The notes beneath the pieces are model-generated. The model saw only the letters and a list, made by a program, of their open reading frames with translations. It did no database searches and had not been told where the DNA came from. Of a DNA stretch of 64,000 nt, positions 38,201-48,890 are shown one piece after another. Position numbers and translations under genes: made by a program. This stretch comes from Muricea muricata (taxonomy: Eukaryota > Cnidaria > Anthozoa > Malacalcyonacea > Plexauridae), in NCBI GenBank assembly GCA_963855995.1, contig OY979722.1, positions 6,294,001 to 6,358,000 of the forward strand, in the 5' to 3' direction. Numbering within the stretch: the stretch's first letter is position 1; each line of letters begins with the position of its first letter.

Positions 38201-41200
38201 ATTTACATATTTTCACATGTGTTTCGTGCGTGAAAGAAAAAATAATTGCTTGCCTAATAAAAGATCGAAAATAGTTTCGGCCTGCCTACACAAAAATAGG
38301 TAAACAACCTAAGCAAGGAAAGGAATGCATGCTATTTGAACACCCACACACGTTTTCTCCCTGAGCATAAAAGTTACTAGCTCGCATGTTTTCGAAATTT
38401 GTCTACCACCTGAAGATTCCTTCTAGATGAAACAGACTGTAGTTGTATGTTTTGAGGTACTTTGCACGGTTATACATTTTGCTCTGTCTATATGCCATTA
38501 AACACTCTAGTATTTCGCAAACCAAAACTAAGACGAAAGTGTGTTGTTAATGAAGTCATCGCTGTATTAGACAAATGTAAAGTCAATACATTTGTCTTTA
38601 TTATATGCATAACTGCCGGATATGAAATATTCCACAATCTAATTGGTTCTCGGTCTTAGCGGGCTAATAGCTCGTATTTTGCAAGATGGCAGCCCAATAA
38701 AGGCTTTCAATCATTAGTCTTTTTCACGAGGGGAAAAGCCCGCCGTTTTTGAGTTACTGTCTGTCCATGAAAAACTTTTAGTCATGTAAAACAATATATA
38801 TGGAAAACTTGACAATATATAAAATCGTATGTTTAGAGGAGGTGGCGGGAAAATAGGTTGTGACAAAAGGTAAATTAAATTAATTTACTTAATTATCTAG
38901 GGAGAATATTAATTTTTTATTTATCTTGAAAATTGCTTTTGCCATGATAATTTATAAATTATCTCCCAGCTGAAACAATGTATTAAGACCTCAAGACGCA
39001 TCAGAGAGTAATTGAGATCTGACCTTTTGTGCTAGAGGTTGCACGCCCTTACTTTATAGTGGAGCGGCTGTATTTATGATTTACTGACTAGAAATGGCAG
39101 ATGACAACATTGCTGATAAGGTCGACGTGAAGTTCACATACGCATATTTACCAGTCATCATAATCAGTATTCTTGGAGCAGTTTCAAATGTGTTACTTCT
39201 GGTTGCTTTCATTAAAGACCCTCTCAAGTGTTTCAGAAATTCGGGAACATATCTTCTAATAAATCTCTCAGTTTCCGATTGTCTGACATGCTTATGCTAT
39301 ATGCTGGCTTCCGTTTATGCGATTTTTCGTTTTCTCAGTAACTGGTTCTTGAATGTTTCGTTTGTGTCTATAGCTTCCATATCGATTGATCGCTTTCTGA
39401 TAGTGGCTTATCCTATAAAACATCGCATTTCAAGCAAGCGTAAAGCTGTGGTGTTGTGGTTAGCAGCTATTTGGTTAGTGAGCTGTGTCATTCCTGTGTG
39501 GAAAACGTTCTTTGAGAGCAGTACAGAGATCGATGGAAGCGCATACGTCATTTTTTGTGGGATCCTCGTTATACTATCGTCAGTTATGTACTCGTCTACA
39601 TATTACATGTTGAAAAAGCAGTCGAGGAACATGGCTTTACAAAATTCAACTGAATGTCCTGCACAAGAGATAAGAATCCTGAAAGAAAAGCGATTTTTGA
39701 AGACAATAATTGTTATAGCATGCGTTGCTTTTGTTTGTACATCGCCTTTTATGGTATTCTTGACCATCGATTATCTTACACCTTTGCGTGCAGATAATGC
39801 AGCTTCTGAAATGGCGCGTATGTTACTCCTTTCCATTTTTCAAGCTAACTTTGCAGTAAATCCATTGATTTACATTCTACGACTGCCAAACTATCGTAAA
39901 ACATTTCGTGCGATTTATTGCCGAAGAGCCTCCAACTGAAATGGTTGATTCCTGCTTGAGAAAATTGCACATCATTGCAAGAATGGGTACTGTTCAAAAA
40001 TATCAGGTCTGAACTTTTTTAAAAGAAGGCGACATGTAACCAAACACATCGCTCAAACTCATGTTACCTGTAAACAAATGTGAATATATGTCAGTTGCCT
40101 GATGATCGCCTAAGCGCGCAAAACTTAGAATAGCGACAGCAAAATTTTTCTATAGTATTTACCAGTAATGCCACGCATAGTATTATATGAATTATTAATA
40201 GCGGACGCTAGATATTATGTTACCAACCCTTTTTTTGTTTTATGGCTGAATGCTCTTAAAATATTTCGTGCTAAAAGTAAGATATTATGAATAAGTAAAA
40301 AATAAGAATTAGTAATAAAAGAGGGAAAATACGCAAAAAATGTACCATTGGAATGACCAGTTAACCACAATGTGATGTAAATCTTCGTCTTTGACCATCG
40401 AGGGAGGGGCTATTGTCTCTAGAGATTTCGGATATTCTGACGTGTTTAGAATGTTTTACAAGCTATATCACGGTAATTTCCACTTCGTTTCCCTCTCGTG
40501 CACACGATTTATTGTCCTATATTGCATTAATAATTCGCATGGCAAAGCGCCACACTGGGAACCGTTGTCTAAACTACGATCGCGCATTGCGTTCAATTTT
40601 GAAGTCATCGCCGCCATCTTGATACTCCAGGTCCAGGGTTCATTGCGGGTGTAAGAGTAAGCTTTTAAGTAGAGTTTTCACTTTCCGTAACTTCCCTTAA
40701 AACAAGTTTATTGTCCACCATCTTGGTACTCCAAATTCATAATTTCTGTTGGCTATATGCAACTGGATGCGTGATCCAGTATTATACAGATCAATAATTA
40801 CGCCTCGGAAGCCAATTGGAGCAAACTAAAACTAGATCTCTATATATATCAAACGTCAATCAGCTCAACTGAGACATACACTCGTTTGCCAAACAAAACA
40901 GTAATAATCATCGTGAGCCACAAGGATCCCAAAGCACTTCTGAGATCTGTCGTGAGTTTTGTAGATTTCGACACCGTTGCAACCGACGAGAATCAAGTGG
41001 CGCAAGGTGCGTGACAGGTCGCCACAATGACCGCGAAATGAGTTGCGAACCCGTCGAGCGAGGCCAAAATGAACAGCCACTTAGATTGTCACCGGTTATT
41101 TCTCTTTTACCAGCACTCGAGAATCTCCACGAAGAAAGGAAATTCCTGGCGGCTTATAATAGATTTGTCTTTTCCTGTTGAACATAGCGTTATCTATGGC

Positions 41201-44200
41201 ATTGATAAAGATGATTTTTCATTTCAAAATTGTACTGCGAAACACGCAATTAATTTAATTATTAAAACCGGTAAAAGAGCGTTTATGGGCAAGGTAGACA
41301 TCAAAAGTGCCTACCGCATGATCCCAGTTAATCCTAGTGACAGATATTTGTTAGGAATGCATTGGAAAAGAAAATATTGCGTCGATGTGATTTTACGTGA
41401 TGGCTTGCTAAAGGAATTGGCTTGCAATGGTAAGAGCCACTTGTTGTATGATTCAATCGGGTCGCAACGTCGAGTTGTAAATTTCAATTTTAGCCTATCT
41501 GGGTGTGACCTCGGCTAACTACGCAACACAGTCAACAAGGCCTACCTGGGTGTGACCTCGGGTAACTGAACTCGGATAAGCAGCATAATTAACTTTGCAT
41601 GGATCAAGCTAGCAGGTCGTGGTTGGTCGGGTGCAAGGGAGGTATAGAAGAAGAAAAAAGAAAGGATTACTTGGATGGGTAATATCATAGTGATGTGGAT
41701 GTCAATTTGGGTGGTCAGGTGAATACTTGGAAACTTGACCTGAATCCAAGTAAGGGTAAGCGCATCTGGTACGCAACCTGCAGACCTCCCACCCATGCAC
41801 CTAACCATCCACACAGGTAAATTGTGCGTTACTGAAGGTGTTAAATGAGATGATGCAATAAGCAAGATTAACAACAAAGTAACATAGCGCACGGAGTTTG
41901 GGGGCGAGCCTTAAGTGATAAAAGTATGGCAGCGCGGCATCATTGTGTAAATTGCAGCCTGGCAAGCTGGTTGGACTGGTAGTTATATAATTTCTTGTCT
42001 CTCTTGTCTTGTTTATTTCTGTTTTTAATTTTTCTGTCTTGCTCTCCACCGAGTTATTCTAACCGCGTGACGGGTTTAAATGGGTGGTCAGGTCAATACT
42101 TTAAAGCTTAGTGTCTGCTATGCAATCTGCAGACCTCCCACTCATGCACCTAACCATCCACACAGGTAAGTTGTTGAAGGTGTTAAGTCAATTTACAGTA
42201 AATAAAATGTATGCAGAATACCGAGGCTCAGAAGGCTCATTCGTCTTCTTGATATTTTTGTTCACACGGCCTATCCCACCTACCAAGATCTGAAATTACT
42301 TTAGAACATTGATTTTTATGTGCAATTTTTATTTATTATAAATTTTTACAACACTGAATAATCGATTTTTGAAATGGAATTCTGCAACCACTTTGCAAAA
42401 ATCAGTTAGGTTAGCCTAACTATATGTATTTAAACTATGGCCAATTAGCTGGTCCTGTAAAAAGTCCAACTAGAACGGACTGTCCTTCTTCTACAATGCG
42501 CAAGGTTAATGTATGTATCCCAATTTGTACCTGAGTTGCCAACATTGCAATGGCGGTCTGTGACTTGTTACTGCCAAGAGATATTCTCACTCGTTTTTCG
42601 TAACGATTGTCTAACCACGCCTCGACTGTTCCAGCATTTGGGCCGTAACGTGATATTATGCCAACTGAGCCACTCGAGACTAAACCTTCCGACCTCTGTG
42701 ATGTAATTGTAATGCTGCTATTTTTGTGGACTGTGCTCTCTGATCGGGGTGATCGTGCGGAAACTGTGAATAAAAGCGTCACCTCAGAGTTTATTGCATG
42801 TCCAAAAAAGCCACTGAACGCGTCGGTTCTTGTTACATCTTCCGCCGAATAGGAGGCTTTGCCTATTGTAACATTGTTAATATACTTGAAACCAACGTTT
42901 TTTACAACATTCCAGTGTAAATTGTTATGGATCATGTTTTCTTTGTAGTTTGGCGTGAGATTTGACCAACATTTTGTCGATCTAATTGTTCTAGTTTCTC
43001 CTTTGATAAAAACTGGTGAGGGTAAGGGAGGTATTTTAGAATTAAGGGCGTTTAGCCAGGATGCGGAAAGATCGTTCACCGCAAGTCTGTTCATATCTTG
43101 CGCCGTTTTGATTAATGTGTTTGAAATTACGTGGATCATCATAAGCGCAATCTGCGCATGTCCCAGAAGGTTACTGTGCCATCCTTGAACATTGCCTGTC
43201 CTTGCGTCGGAGTAGAATTTACCTTTCAATGAATGGCAACATAAACATCGTAAATTGAATGTTGTGATTGCATACACTTCAGAAATCAAACTTTGACCGT
43301 AATCTACCAGATTTATGCATTGAGACGTCTGTTCGTCCTCTATGAATAGGTTTACGTAAAAGACAGCAGGATTATTAGGACGATTGAGTATCTGTCTACT
43401 TAACTGCTCGAGTGGCAGGCTTAGACTAACGTTAGGTGTTTTAAAAACTATGTTAAGTACGTCGTTTACAGCAGTTTCAAGAATTGCTAGGTCAACTGTT
43501 TCGTCTTCTCCTAGGTACACCCCATGGCAAAATTGATAGTAACCGCTCCCAGTTCCACCAATACCAATCACTTTCAGATTTAACCTTGATCCTGATATAG
43601 GTGTAATAACCTTTGTCCACCAGTCGTGGAATATGACAGGGAACATACCTTGTGCACAATTAGAACCACCGTAAACAACAACATTGATTGCCTCTCCTTT
43701 TAAAACTTTTAACAATACCAACTGGAGTCGGAGATTTTCCTGGTTTATAATACACGAAGCCATCTTGACCAGATTCATTTTTAATGTTTCCAATGTTGGA
43801 TAGCGATCCCTGATTAACCAAACTGATAGCGGGTCTGTAGAGGTCAGTGTATGGTTAAGCGATTGGATTGTTTGGGTGAATTTAACAGCATCATCGGCTG
43901 TATCTGTTGATGCCTGTCCTACTATTGTTGACTTTTTTGACATTTCTCTGTTTATTGACATTTGTACTGATAATTGTAAACAATAAAACAATATGTACAG
44001 CTGGAGTACCTGCATGCTTTTTAGGAAGCATTGAAGGGAAGCAAAATAAAAAATCAAATTAATAGCTAACAAATATTTCGTTCCACAACGATTCTTAACA
44101 TCCGACTATCCATAAATGTAAGCTATAGTGAACGTGTTAGCGATCCTCACCAAGAGATAACAGCTTGTTAGCAGGTCATATAGCAGGTTATGGTTTTCAG

Positions 44201-46228
44201 TATTTCAAAAAAGCACATAGCCAATTGGCAAGCTATGTACCGGTAGAAAGCGCTACGATCTAGCTTTCTAACAATGGCTAATAGTGTTAGCTTTTAGTGG
44301 GTGTACTTGAAAAATTTGATTTGTGAGCAGTGGGTCACTATTTACGATGTCAGTGTGACAATGGCAGTTTACACGTGTAAACACGTGTATGGCCCCAGTA
44401 ATGTGTGACATTGCTGTATGCATGTATTCTGTACAGGACGCCTCGGGAAATCAGATTTGCCAAACTTGTTTTTATTGTACAGGTGGTTGTGGTTCAATGT
44501 ACAGAATATTCGTGTCGGCTGCTGAATTCAAAGGAAAACGTACAATACAACAACATAGATTAATCAATGAAGTAAGATATTTTCTTTCGTTGTCCAATGA
44601 TTATACTAGATATATGTGTATATAAAAATAGCTTGTCTTATGGTGAAAATATGCCTTTTCAATTTGGATGCTCATAGTTTTGGTAAAATGTGTCATCAAA
44701 GGGTGCGCTATATCCAGCTACGGACAGTAATTTTTTTAAGCTTTCTAAACGTGTTCAGTAGCTGCTAAAACCCATATTTAAGTTCAGAAATTTCGATTTA
44801 AAGTCAGTTTTTATCTCTTGCAAGTTAAATATCCCTGGTGGTTTCTATGGCTGCATGGCTGATTTCACTCTGGGTAATTTCCTATGTCCGGATTTCTTTT
44901 GTTATAAGATAACCAGAGCTAAACTCATGTCACGATGACACAGGAAACTTTTCCTAGTCCATTCCTATTTGTAGGAAAACTATTCTGAGTGGAAACCAAT
45001 TAACCTTTATACGACAGGAGAAAAAACACCATTCGTTGGACAGCAGTATCTACCTTTCGCACAACGGAAAGTTTCGTTCCTTTGCAACGAGCAATTAATA
45101 ACGCACAATAGATATCAGCATATCACAATTTGTCACTATTTATTATATACACAAGCACTGGATATTAGCTATTCTGCAATCTGATTGATTCCTCCACTCG
45201 TAGGGTATTAGCTCATATCCTTCTAGTAGAAAATACAAACAAAATGGCGACAGATGTGAAGATCGAAATGAGAATAATATTTTTATTTGACGAATGTGTC
45301 CCAAAATGAAAATGCTAAAAATATTGAGATCAAAAGTATTTGGAGATAGGTAAAAACAATATAAATAAGTCGTTTTGAAACTTGAAATTTTGCTTAAAAC
45401 AGCTATAGAGACAATCGAAAAATTTACGGAAATATATAATTTTTAAATGATTTCCTTTCAAGTCTTTATAGTGTTTAGTTTAACTTCTACCAGTGCTTGT
45501 GTAAATAATAATCAGAGCCGCTCACTCTCGTTGTATGGGAATGTAGCCGACTTGGTTCTGCGCACCTTGTCGGCCATCTCCTCATATACGACTCATATTC
45601 GTGAAGTAGCTGTTAATACACTGTATTATTATTACATATAGTCGACAGTACGATACTAAAAATACACAATGACATATCGATCACGTGGTTGTTTCTCGCC
45701 AATAATTTCGTGTTTTCAAAATGACGATGTTTGTAAGAGCGGCGAAGCAATTTTCACCTTTGACTTTGTGCAAAGAAAAAAAACTACCTGTTTATGTCGA
45801 AAAAATGTAAATATTTCAGTTGAAACACTAAAAGCATAGACATGGTAATATTTGAGTTTAAATAACATGACGTGATTTGTTTTAAGCTAAATTTTTAGTA
45901 TTATCGGCCGAAAATTAATATCACCGACTTGGGCCACATAATAAACAGAACATTACACGGCATTTGAAAATATGAATTTTATCTTCTCGTGGTGTGAACA
46001 ATATTTAATTTCACCACTCGAAGATAAAATCCATAACTTCGCACCAGCTGTATAATATCCTTCACTTACATGTTGCGAAGAACTTTGCGAATGAAAACTT
46101 CCTGGTTACTTGTGAACACTATAAAAGTGCTACGCTGTACTAATGTAAATTTTCACCCTTTTTAGATCTTGGAAGACGAAGTAAAAGATATGCACGGATT
46201 AACATTACATACGACCTCTTCTTCGTGA
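32229..46228 (+). CDS. BOLA3: BolA family member 3, complete, four exons
   Basis: The exons are 32229-32327, 33559-33676, 44483-44571 and 46166-46228. All borders are GT-AG and the phases agree, giving 122 residues. Residues 1-33 look like a mitochondrial targeting region (MATVLNRICPMMHRLLSF). SEGERRIAEKI, VEDISGGCGSMYRIFV and FKGKRTIQQHRLINE are the BolA fold, with the conserved Cys of the GGCG(S/A)MY loop and the FKGKRxxxQH helix carrying the invariant His. ILEDEVKDMHGL is the last helix. BOLA3 helps deliver [4Fe-4S] clusters to mitochondrial targets such as lipoate synthase, with GLRX5 and NFU1. The third intron is 10.8 kb and holds three other genes on both strands. No break was seen. Confidence 0.95.
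34426..37382 (-). CDS. Type I membrane protein: signal peptide, EGF-like, extracellular domain, TM, acidic tail
   Basis: Five exons, 37382-37217, 36896-36540, 35850-35785, 35664-35535 and 34735-34426, join in phase to 342 residues. Residues 1-20 are a signal peptide (KAFLLIFLCFIID). Residues 22-55 have the EGF C-terminal pattern GCACRPSFYGNKC. Residues about 57-175 are an extracellular beta-rich domain with N-glycosylation sites (NNTT) that I cannot assign; a fibronectin-III-like fold is possible. Residues about 212-237 are one membrane helix (AIFAALVTVFGAFPLGSLLY) followed by KR. The tail is about 100 residues and ends SESSSDESSSDEGEYILP, a likely CK2-type acidic serine cluster. It lies wholly inside BOLA3 intron 3 on the opposite strand. 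Surface receptor or adhesion protein is inferred. An upstream in-frame ATG at 37457 is a less likely start. Confidence 0.75.
35129..35401 (+). other. Purine-rich Lys/Arg/Glu open frame, doubtful
   Basis: A 90-codon frame of almost only K, R, E, L and I arises because the plus strand here is strongly purine-biased. It lies in the last intron of the minus-strand membrane protein gene. There are no domain, splice or promoter signals. I record it as a composition feature rather than a gene. Confidence 0.35.
36391..36480 (-). repeat. Dispersed module with ATTAGCTCATATCC, copy 1
   Basis: Read on the minus strand it contains ATTTGATTGGCTTCC, then GGATATTAGCTCATATCC, then AAAATGGGATGGCGGC. Similar order of words occurs at 38625-38700 and 45165-45262. 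It is probably an old repeat family; each copy ends near an ATGGC. Confidence 0.5.
37383..39093. other. Between the membrane protein gene and the GPCR, inside BOLA3 intron 3
   Basis: It should contain the divergent promoters of both genes. A copy of the ATTAGCTC-type module lies at 38625-38700 (CTAATTGGTTCTCGG, then TAATAGCTCGTATTTTGC, AAGATGGCAGC). Nothing else was recognised. Confidence 0.4.
39094..39939 (+). CDS. Rhodopsin-family (class A) GPCR, 281 aa
   Basis: A single-exon frame with seven hydrophobic segments. Landmarks are TM1 GAVSN (Asn32), TM2 NLSVSD (Asp62), the end of TM3 DRF at 99-101 in place of DRY, TM4 LWLAAIW, TM6 FVCTSPF (a CWxP variant) and TM7 NPLIY at 256-260 followed by a short basic tail. 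The two extracellular Cys that normally join TM3 to loop 2 are not evident. The compact loops resemble the large anthozoan expansions of melanocortin/adenosine/amine-like orphan receptors; the ligand cannot be told. It lies in BOLA3 intron 3 on the same strand, a pattern fitting a retrotransposed or tandem-expanded receptor gene. Confidence 0.9.
   Translation: MADDNIADKVDVKFTYAYLPVIIISILGAVSNVLLLVAFIKDPLKCFRNSGTYLLINLSVSDCLTCLCYMLASVYAIFRFLSNWFLNVSFVSIASISIDRFLIVAYPIKHRISSKRKAVVLWLAAIWLVSCVIPVWKTFFESSTEIDGSAYVIFCGILVILSSVMYSSTYYMLKKQSRNMALQNSTECPAQEIRILKEKRFLKTIIVIACVAFVCTSPFMVFLTIDYLTPLRADNAASEMARMLLLSIFQANFAVNPLIYILRLPNYRKTFRAIYCRRASN
39940..40889. other. GPCR 3' flank with a decayed Penelope-like end
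   Basis: At 40098-40125 the plus strand reads GCCTGATGATCGCC, then GCGCGCAAAAC. This is the layout of a hammerhead core (CTGATGA, short stem, GAAAC) with the second box mutated, as in Penelope-like terminal repeats. There are no coding remnants nearby that I can assign. Confidence 0.4.
40890..41420 (+). pseudogene. DIRS-like retrotransposon reverse transcriptase fragment
   Basis: The frame at 41069-41518 contains KKGNSWRLIIDLSFP, then GKVDIKSAYRMIPVNP and RYLLGMHW: the fingers-palm part of a reverse transcriptase with the first catalytic Asp (VDIKSAYR). The wording is closest to the DIRS/tyrosine-recombinase class. Upstream, in another frame, EICREFCRFRHRCNR resembles the Cys/His stretch before the polymerase in such elements. 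The sequence stops matching after about 41400, before the YxDD box; no recombinase is seen. A short degenerate insertion in BOLA3 intron 3. Confidence 0.7.
41490..42290. repeat. Direct repeats flanking a low-complexity spacer
   Basis: Two copies of CTGGGTGTGACCTCGG stand at 41500 and 41548. A larger direct repeat joins 41708-41848 and 42080-42195 (both contain GCAGACCTCCCAC, then CATGCACCTAACCATCCACA). They could be remnants of terminal repeats of an LTR or DIRS element, or a segmental duplication. Confidence 0.55.
42435..44072 (-). CDS. SGNH-hydrolase-like protein, single exon, up to 545 aa
   Basis: The N-terminus is hydrophobic (MQVLQLYILFYCLQLSV at residues 20-36), a signal peptide or anchor; Met20 may be the true start. 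The catalytic layout of SGNH/GDSL esterases is visible: VVVYGGSNCAQG (132-142, the nucleophile Ser137), a Gly-rich turn IGIGGTGSG (169-177), LETAVNDV (198-205, the Asn block) and a GWHSNLLGH stretch (297-305) supplying the His. The family's usual GDS is replaced by GGSN. Residues about 415-545 form a separate beta-rich C-terminal domain. The product is probably a secretory-pathway acyl-esterase or transferase acting on a glycan; the substrate is unknown. It lies in BOLA3 intron 3 on the opposite strand with an intact frame. Confidence 0.75.
   Translation of the reverse strand: MLAINLIFYFASLQCFLKSMQVLQLYILFYCLQLSVQMSINREMSKKSTIVGQASTDTADDAVKFTQTIQSLNHTLTSTDPLSVWLIRDRYPTLETLKMNLVKMASCIINQENLRLQLVLLKVLKGEAINVVVYGGSNCAQGMFPVIFHDWWTKVITPISGSRLNLKVIGIGGTGSGYYQFCHGVYLGEDETVDLAILETAVNDVLNIVFKTPNVSLSLPLEQLSRQILNRPNNPAVFYVNLFIEDEQTSQCINLVDYGQSLISEVYAITTFNLRCLCCHSLKGKFYSDARTGNVQGWHSNLLGHAQIALMMIHVISNTLIKTAQDMNRLAVNDLSASWLNALNSKIPPLPSPVFIKGETRTIRSTKCWSNLTPNYKENMIHNNLHWNVVKNVGFKYINNVTIGKASYSAEDVTRTDAFSGFFGHAINSEVTLLFTVSARSPRSESTVHKNSSITITSQRSEGLVSSGSVGIISRYGPNAGTVEAWLDNRYEKRVRISLGSNKSQTAIAMLATQVQIGIHTLTLRIVEEGQSVLVGLFTGPANWP
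44572..46165. other. BOLA3 intron 4 region with repeats
   Basis: It holds the third ATTAGCTC-type module (45165-45262, with GGTATTAGCTCATATCC and AAAATGGCGAC) and a 55-bp palindrome at 45976-46030 (ATTTTATCTTCTCGTGGTG against CACCACTCGAAGATAAAAT). No separate gene was seen. Confidence 0.5.
45976..46030. repeat. Palindromic repeat
   Basis: The arms 45976-45998 and 46010-46030 pair with about two mismatches, leaving an AT-rich loop. MITE-like. Confidence 0.65.
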
Positions 46229-48890
46229 GGAAACCGAAAGTGAAGATATGGGCACAAAAGTTACAATCTTGTGGGTACGTTTAGAATTTCACAATTTGTG
46301 GAATTTTAGGATCAGCTTGTGGAATATATCAGCAATACACGGAAATGTGTGTTGAAAGTTAGGAACAGATTTCAAAGCCAGTTGAGTATACTCATCAACT
46401 GAAATATTGAATTATTACATGATAATTATTTTAAACAACGGGTCATAAACACCATGCCAAAATAATTATGCAATGCAATAAATTATGCAATAATTATTAT
46501 CTATTGGACCTGTGAACGAATGGATGTATTACGGATGTTCGCTTCGCTCTGGAAATTGCAGCGAAATCACCCGACGGAGTGCAATCGGACCTGTACACGA
46601 TGCAATTTTTGCTGCAATCTGCAACGCAACTATTTAACAAATAGATTCATTTTTGCCTGCGTCTGCTCTGTAATAAATCACAGATGACGTCATAACCTGT
46701 GAAGAAAAAAAAAGTACTTTTTGTTCTTCACACGCTATGGCGTCATCTGTGATCTATTACAGTACAGAAGCACAAAAAAAATGAAATCTATTTGTTTTAT
46801 ATTATAATAAAGTTGACAAAAATCATGCAAAGACCCGCGAAATAAATTAGCTAAATTAGATCACGCCATCAGTTGACGTCATCCGTGCGTGTGCACTTTA
46901 ATAACACACAGCTCGCGACCAATGAAAATGATGAACACGTATTATTATTTAAACTGATATAGAGCGGTGTCACTCAACCGACTAGAGGCAAGATGAACTA
47001 GCATGGCCCAAATTGTACTGTGCCAACTATTTCTTGATACAAACATGCTGTAAAAACACAAAATTGAGCGAAATATGTAAAATATTAGACGGCGTCCCTT
47101 CTACTTTTGTTAACCTCGTCGATGTCGACGAGATTAGTCAGTATTCAATTGTAAATCATCGGTAGATCGATCAATTGGAAATCGATAAATTCGTCAACAG
47201 AATTGATATGGCCGCGGTAAATCAAATTGTCTATAGAGAAACTCCACAAGCAAAATGACTGCTTTATTCTGCATGGCTATATAGTGTCTTAATTAAAAGT
47301 TGCAGGAAAATTTCCTCACATAATGTCGCATTCTAGCCCGTTTTTTACTGGGCAAATTTGTTTGTTTGACGCAAAGCACAAGTCCAGTCCAGGTTTTACA
47401 AGTCCAGTCCAGTCCAGGTTTTACAACATGCCCTATCTATACATTGGAAATGCTACGCAAAATGTTTTCTGCTATTAAGATATTTCGGTCATATTTTATT
47501 CAAGACATATTATTTTTTTATGATACATCAATTGCTTGTACACGTAATTACTTGTACCTTCTTTTCATTTACAAAATTAATATAAATATAGTCTCTGACG
47601 TTATTATGTGTTTGTAACACAGAACTTTACTAATTCTTAAATATATTTATACTCTAATTCTATTTTGTTGACTGCAGTGTTCCATCTTTAAAGATTGAAC
47701 TTTTCTCGAATGAAGTCTGTAAAAATAGAAACAGTATGTACACATATAGATATAAACATTCGCGTACAGAAAGTGTACGAAATTTTTATCATACATATAC
47801 CCTAATCGACAGCTGATGTGAAAGCGAAATTGAGCGTTAAATGTTTGAGGATGTCTTTATGACACTTTGTGTCGTCATCTAAATGTTTACTTCAGTTAAA
47901 CTATTTGCCTGGAGCGATAGTTTTACCTTTGAATTATAGCTGCGTGGTTTTAGCATGCCGAGATAATTGCCTTATTTATAGTAGCACTATGTCAAATATG
48001 TCCTTATTGAGACTACATTGTCGGTTATATAACTCGTTATCTTTTTTCATTTTATCTAAGCAGTAAATTGACTTTAATCGGGCAATTTACAGTTTTGCAT
48101 AAATTCCTTCAGCTAATTGATAGCTATGTTTTTATTGAGCTTAAGTTAGGCAACCTCTAAACAATTATATTTGTATTCTTGTTATCTTTACTTTGCTATA
48201 CTTTTTACCACACTACTTATACTGTCAGCATTAGTTGTATAGTGCACCTGGTCGTGTGAACAGTGCATGCACTCTAGCGTGAAGTGTCGCAGAAATAAAT
48301 TGAATATTCACAAACACGCGAAATTGGCAACAGAGAAAGAGATGTAAATGACTGATCTCAAAATGACTACCATTGAACTGCCATGCATGTGTCCGATCAT
48401 TTTGAAATCTATATAAATGTGTATTCTATTTTGGTGTGCGGGAACAGTTACACGTGAAAACCTTATATGATTAAACCTTACATTTACCCCACTTTTCGAG
48501 TAATTTTACACCCAAGGGGTAAGGTAAGTTTGGTAAGTTTGGCAATTTGAAAATTGCCATTGTCGTGATTGCCAAAGGTGTACAATTATGCGCATAAACC
48601 TGAGGATGAAGGATTGAATTTTGCCTAAATTGTTATTGTTATTAAAATTGTCTTTAAATTATCGTATCTATGCCTTCATTGTTCAGTTCTATTAATATTC
48701 ATTTCCGCAAAACCATCCATGTACGTGTGCTTGTCAAAAAGCTGGTTTAACAAGAAGACTGTTCCAACAAAATCAGGGCAATTTCTCAATGCTGACATGT
48801 AAAACTTCTTACAAATATAATTTGAATATACTGAGATAGATTCATGCAGCAACAAGTTATATTTATGGGAACCACTGAGTATTTTAATAA
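46229..48890. other. Downstream of BOLA3, repeats only
   Basis: It contains a hairpin MITE at 46636-46796 and a small tandem repeat of AGTCCAGTCCAGGTTTTACA at 47380-47426. No gene was seen; the open frames are short and lack signals. Confidence 0.45.
46636..46796. mobile_element. Hairpin MITE-like element
   Basis: AACAAATAGATTCATTTTT at 46636 onward pairs with the end at 46796. The inner stem contains AATCACAGATGACGTCAT against GGCGTCATCTGTGATC. The paired arms are about 70 bp each around a short A-rich loop. Confidence 0.75.

Noticed and set aside
44389..44482. Upstream extension of the BOLA3 exon 3 open frame to a Met at 44389
   Set aside because: The real protein enters at the TTGTACAG acceptor from the exon at 33559-33676, which restores the BolA signature in phase.
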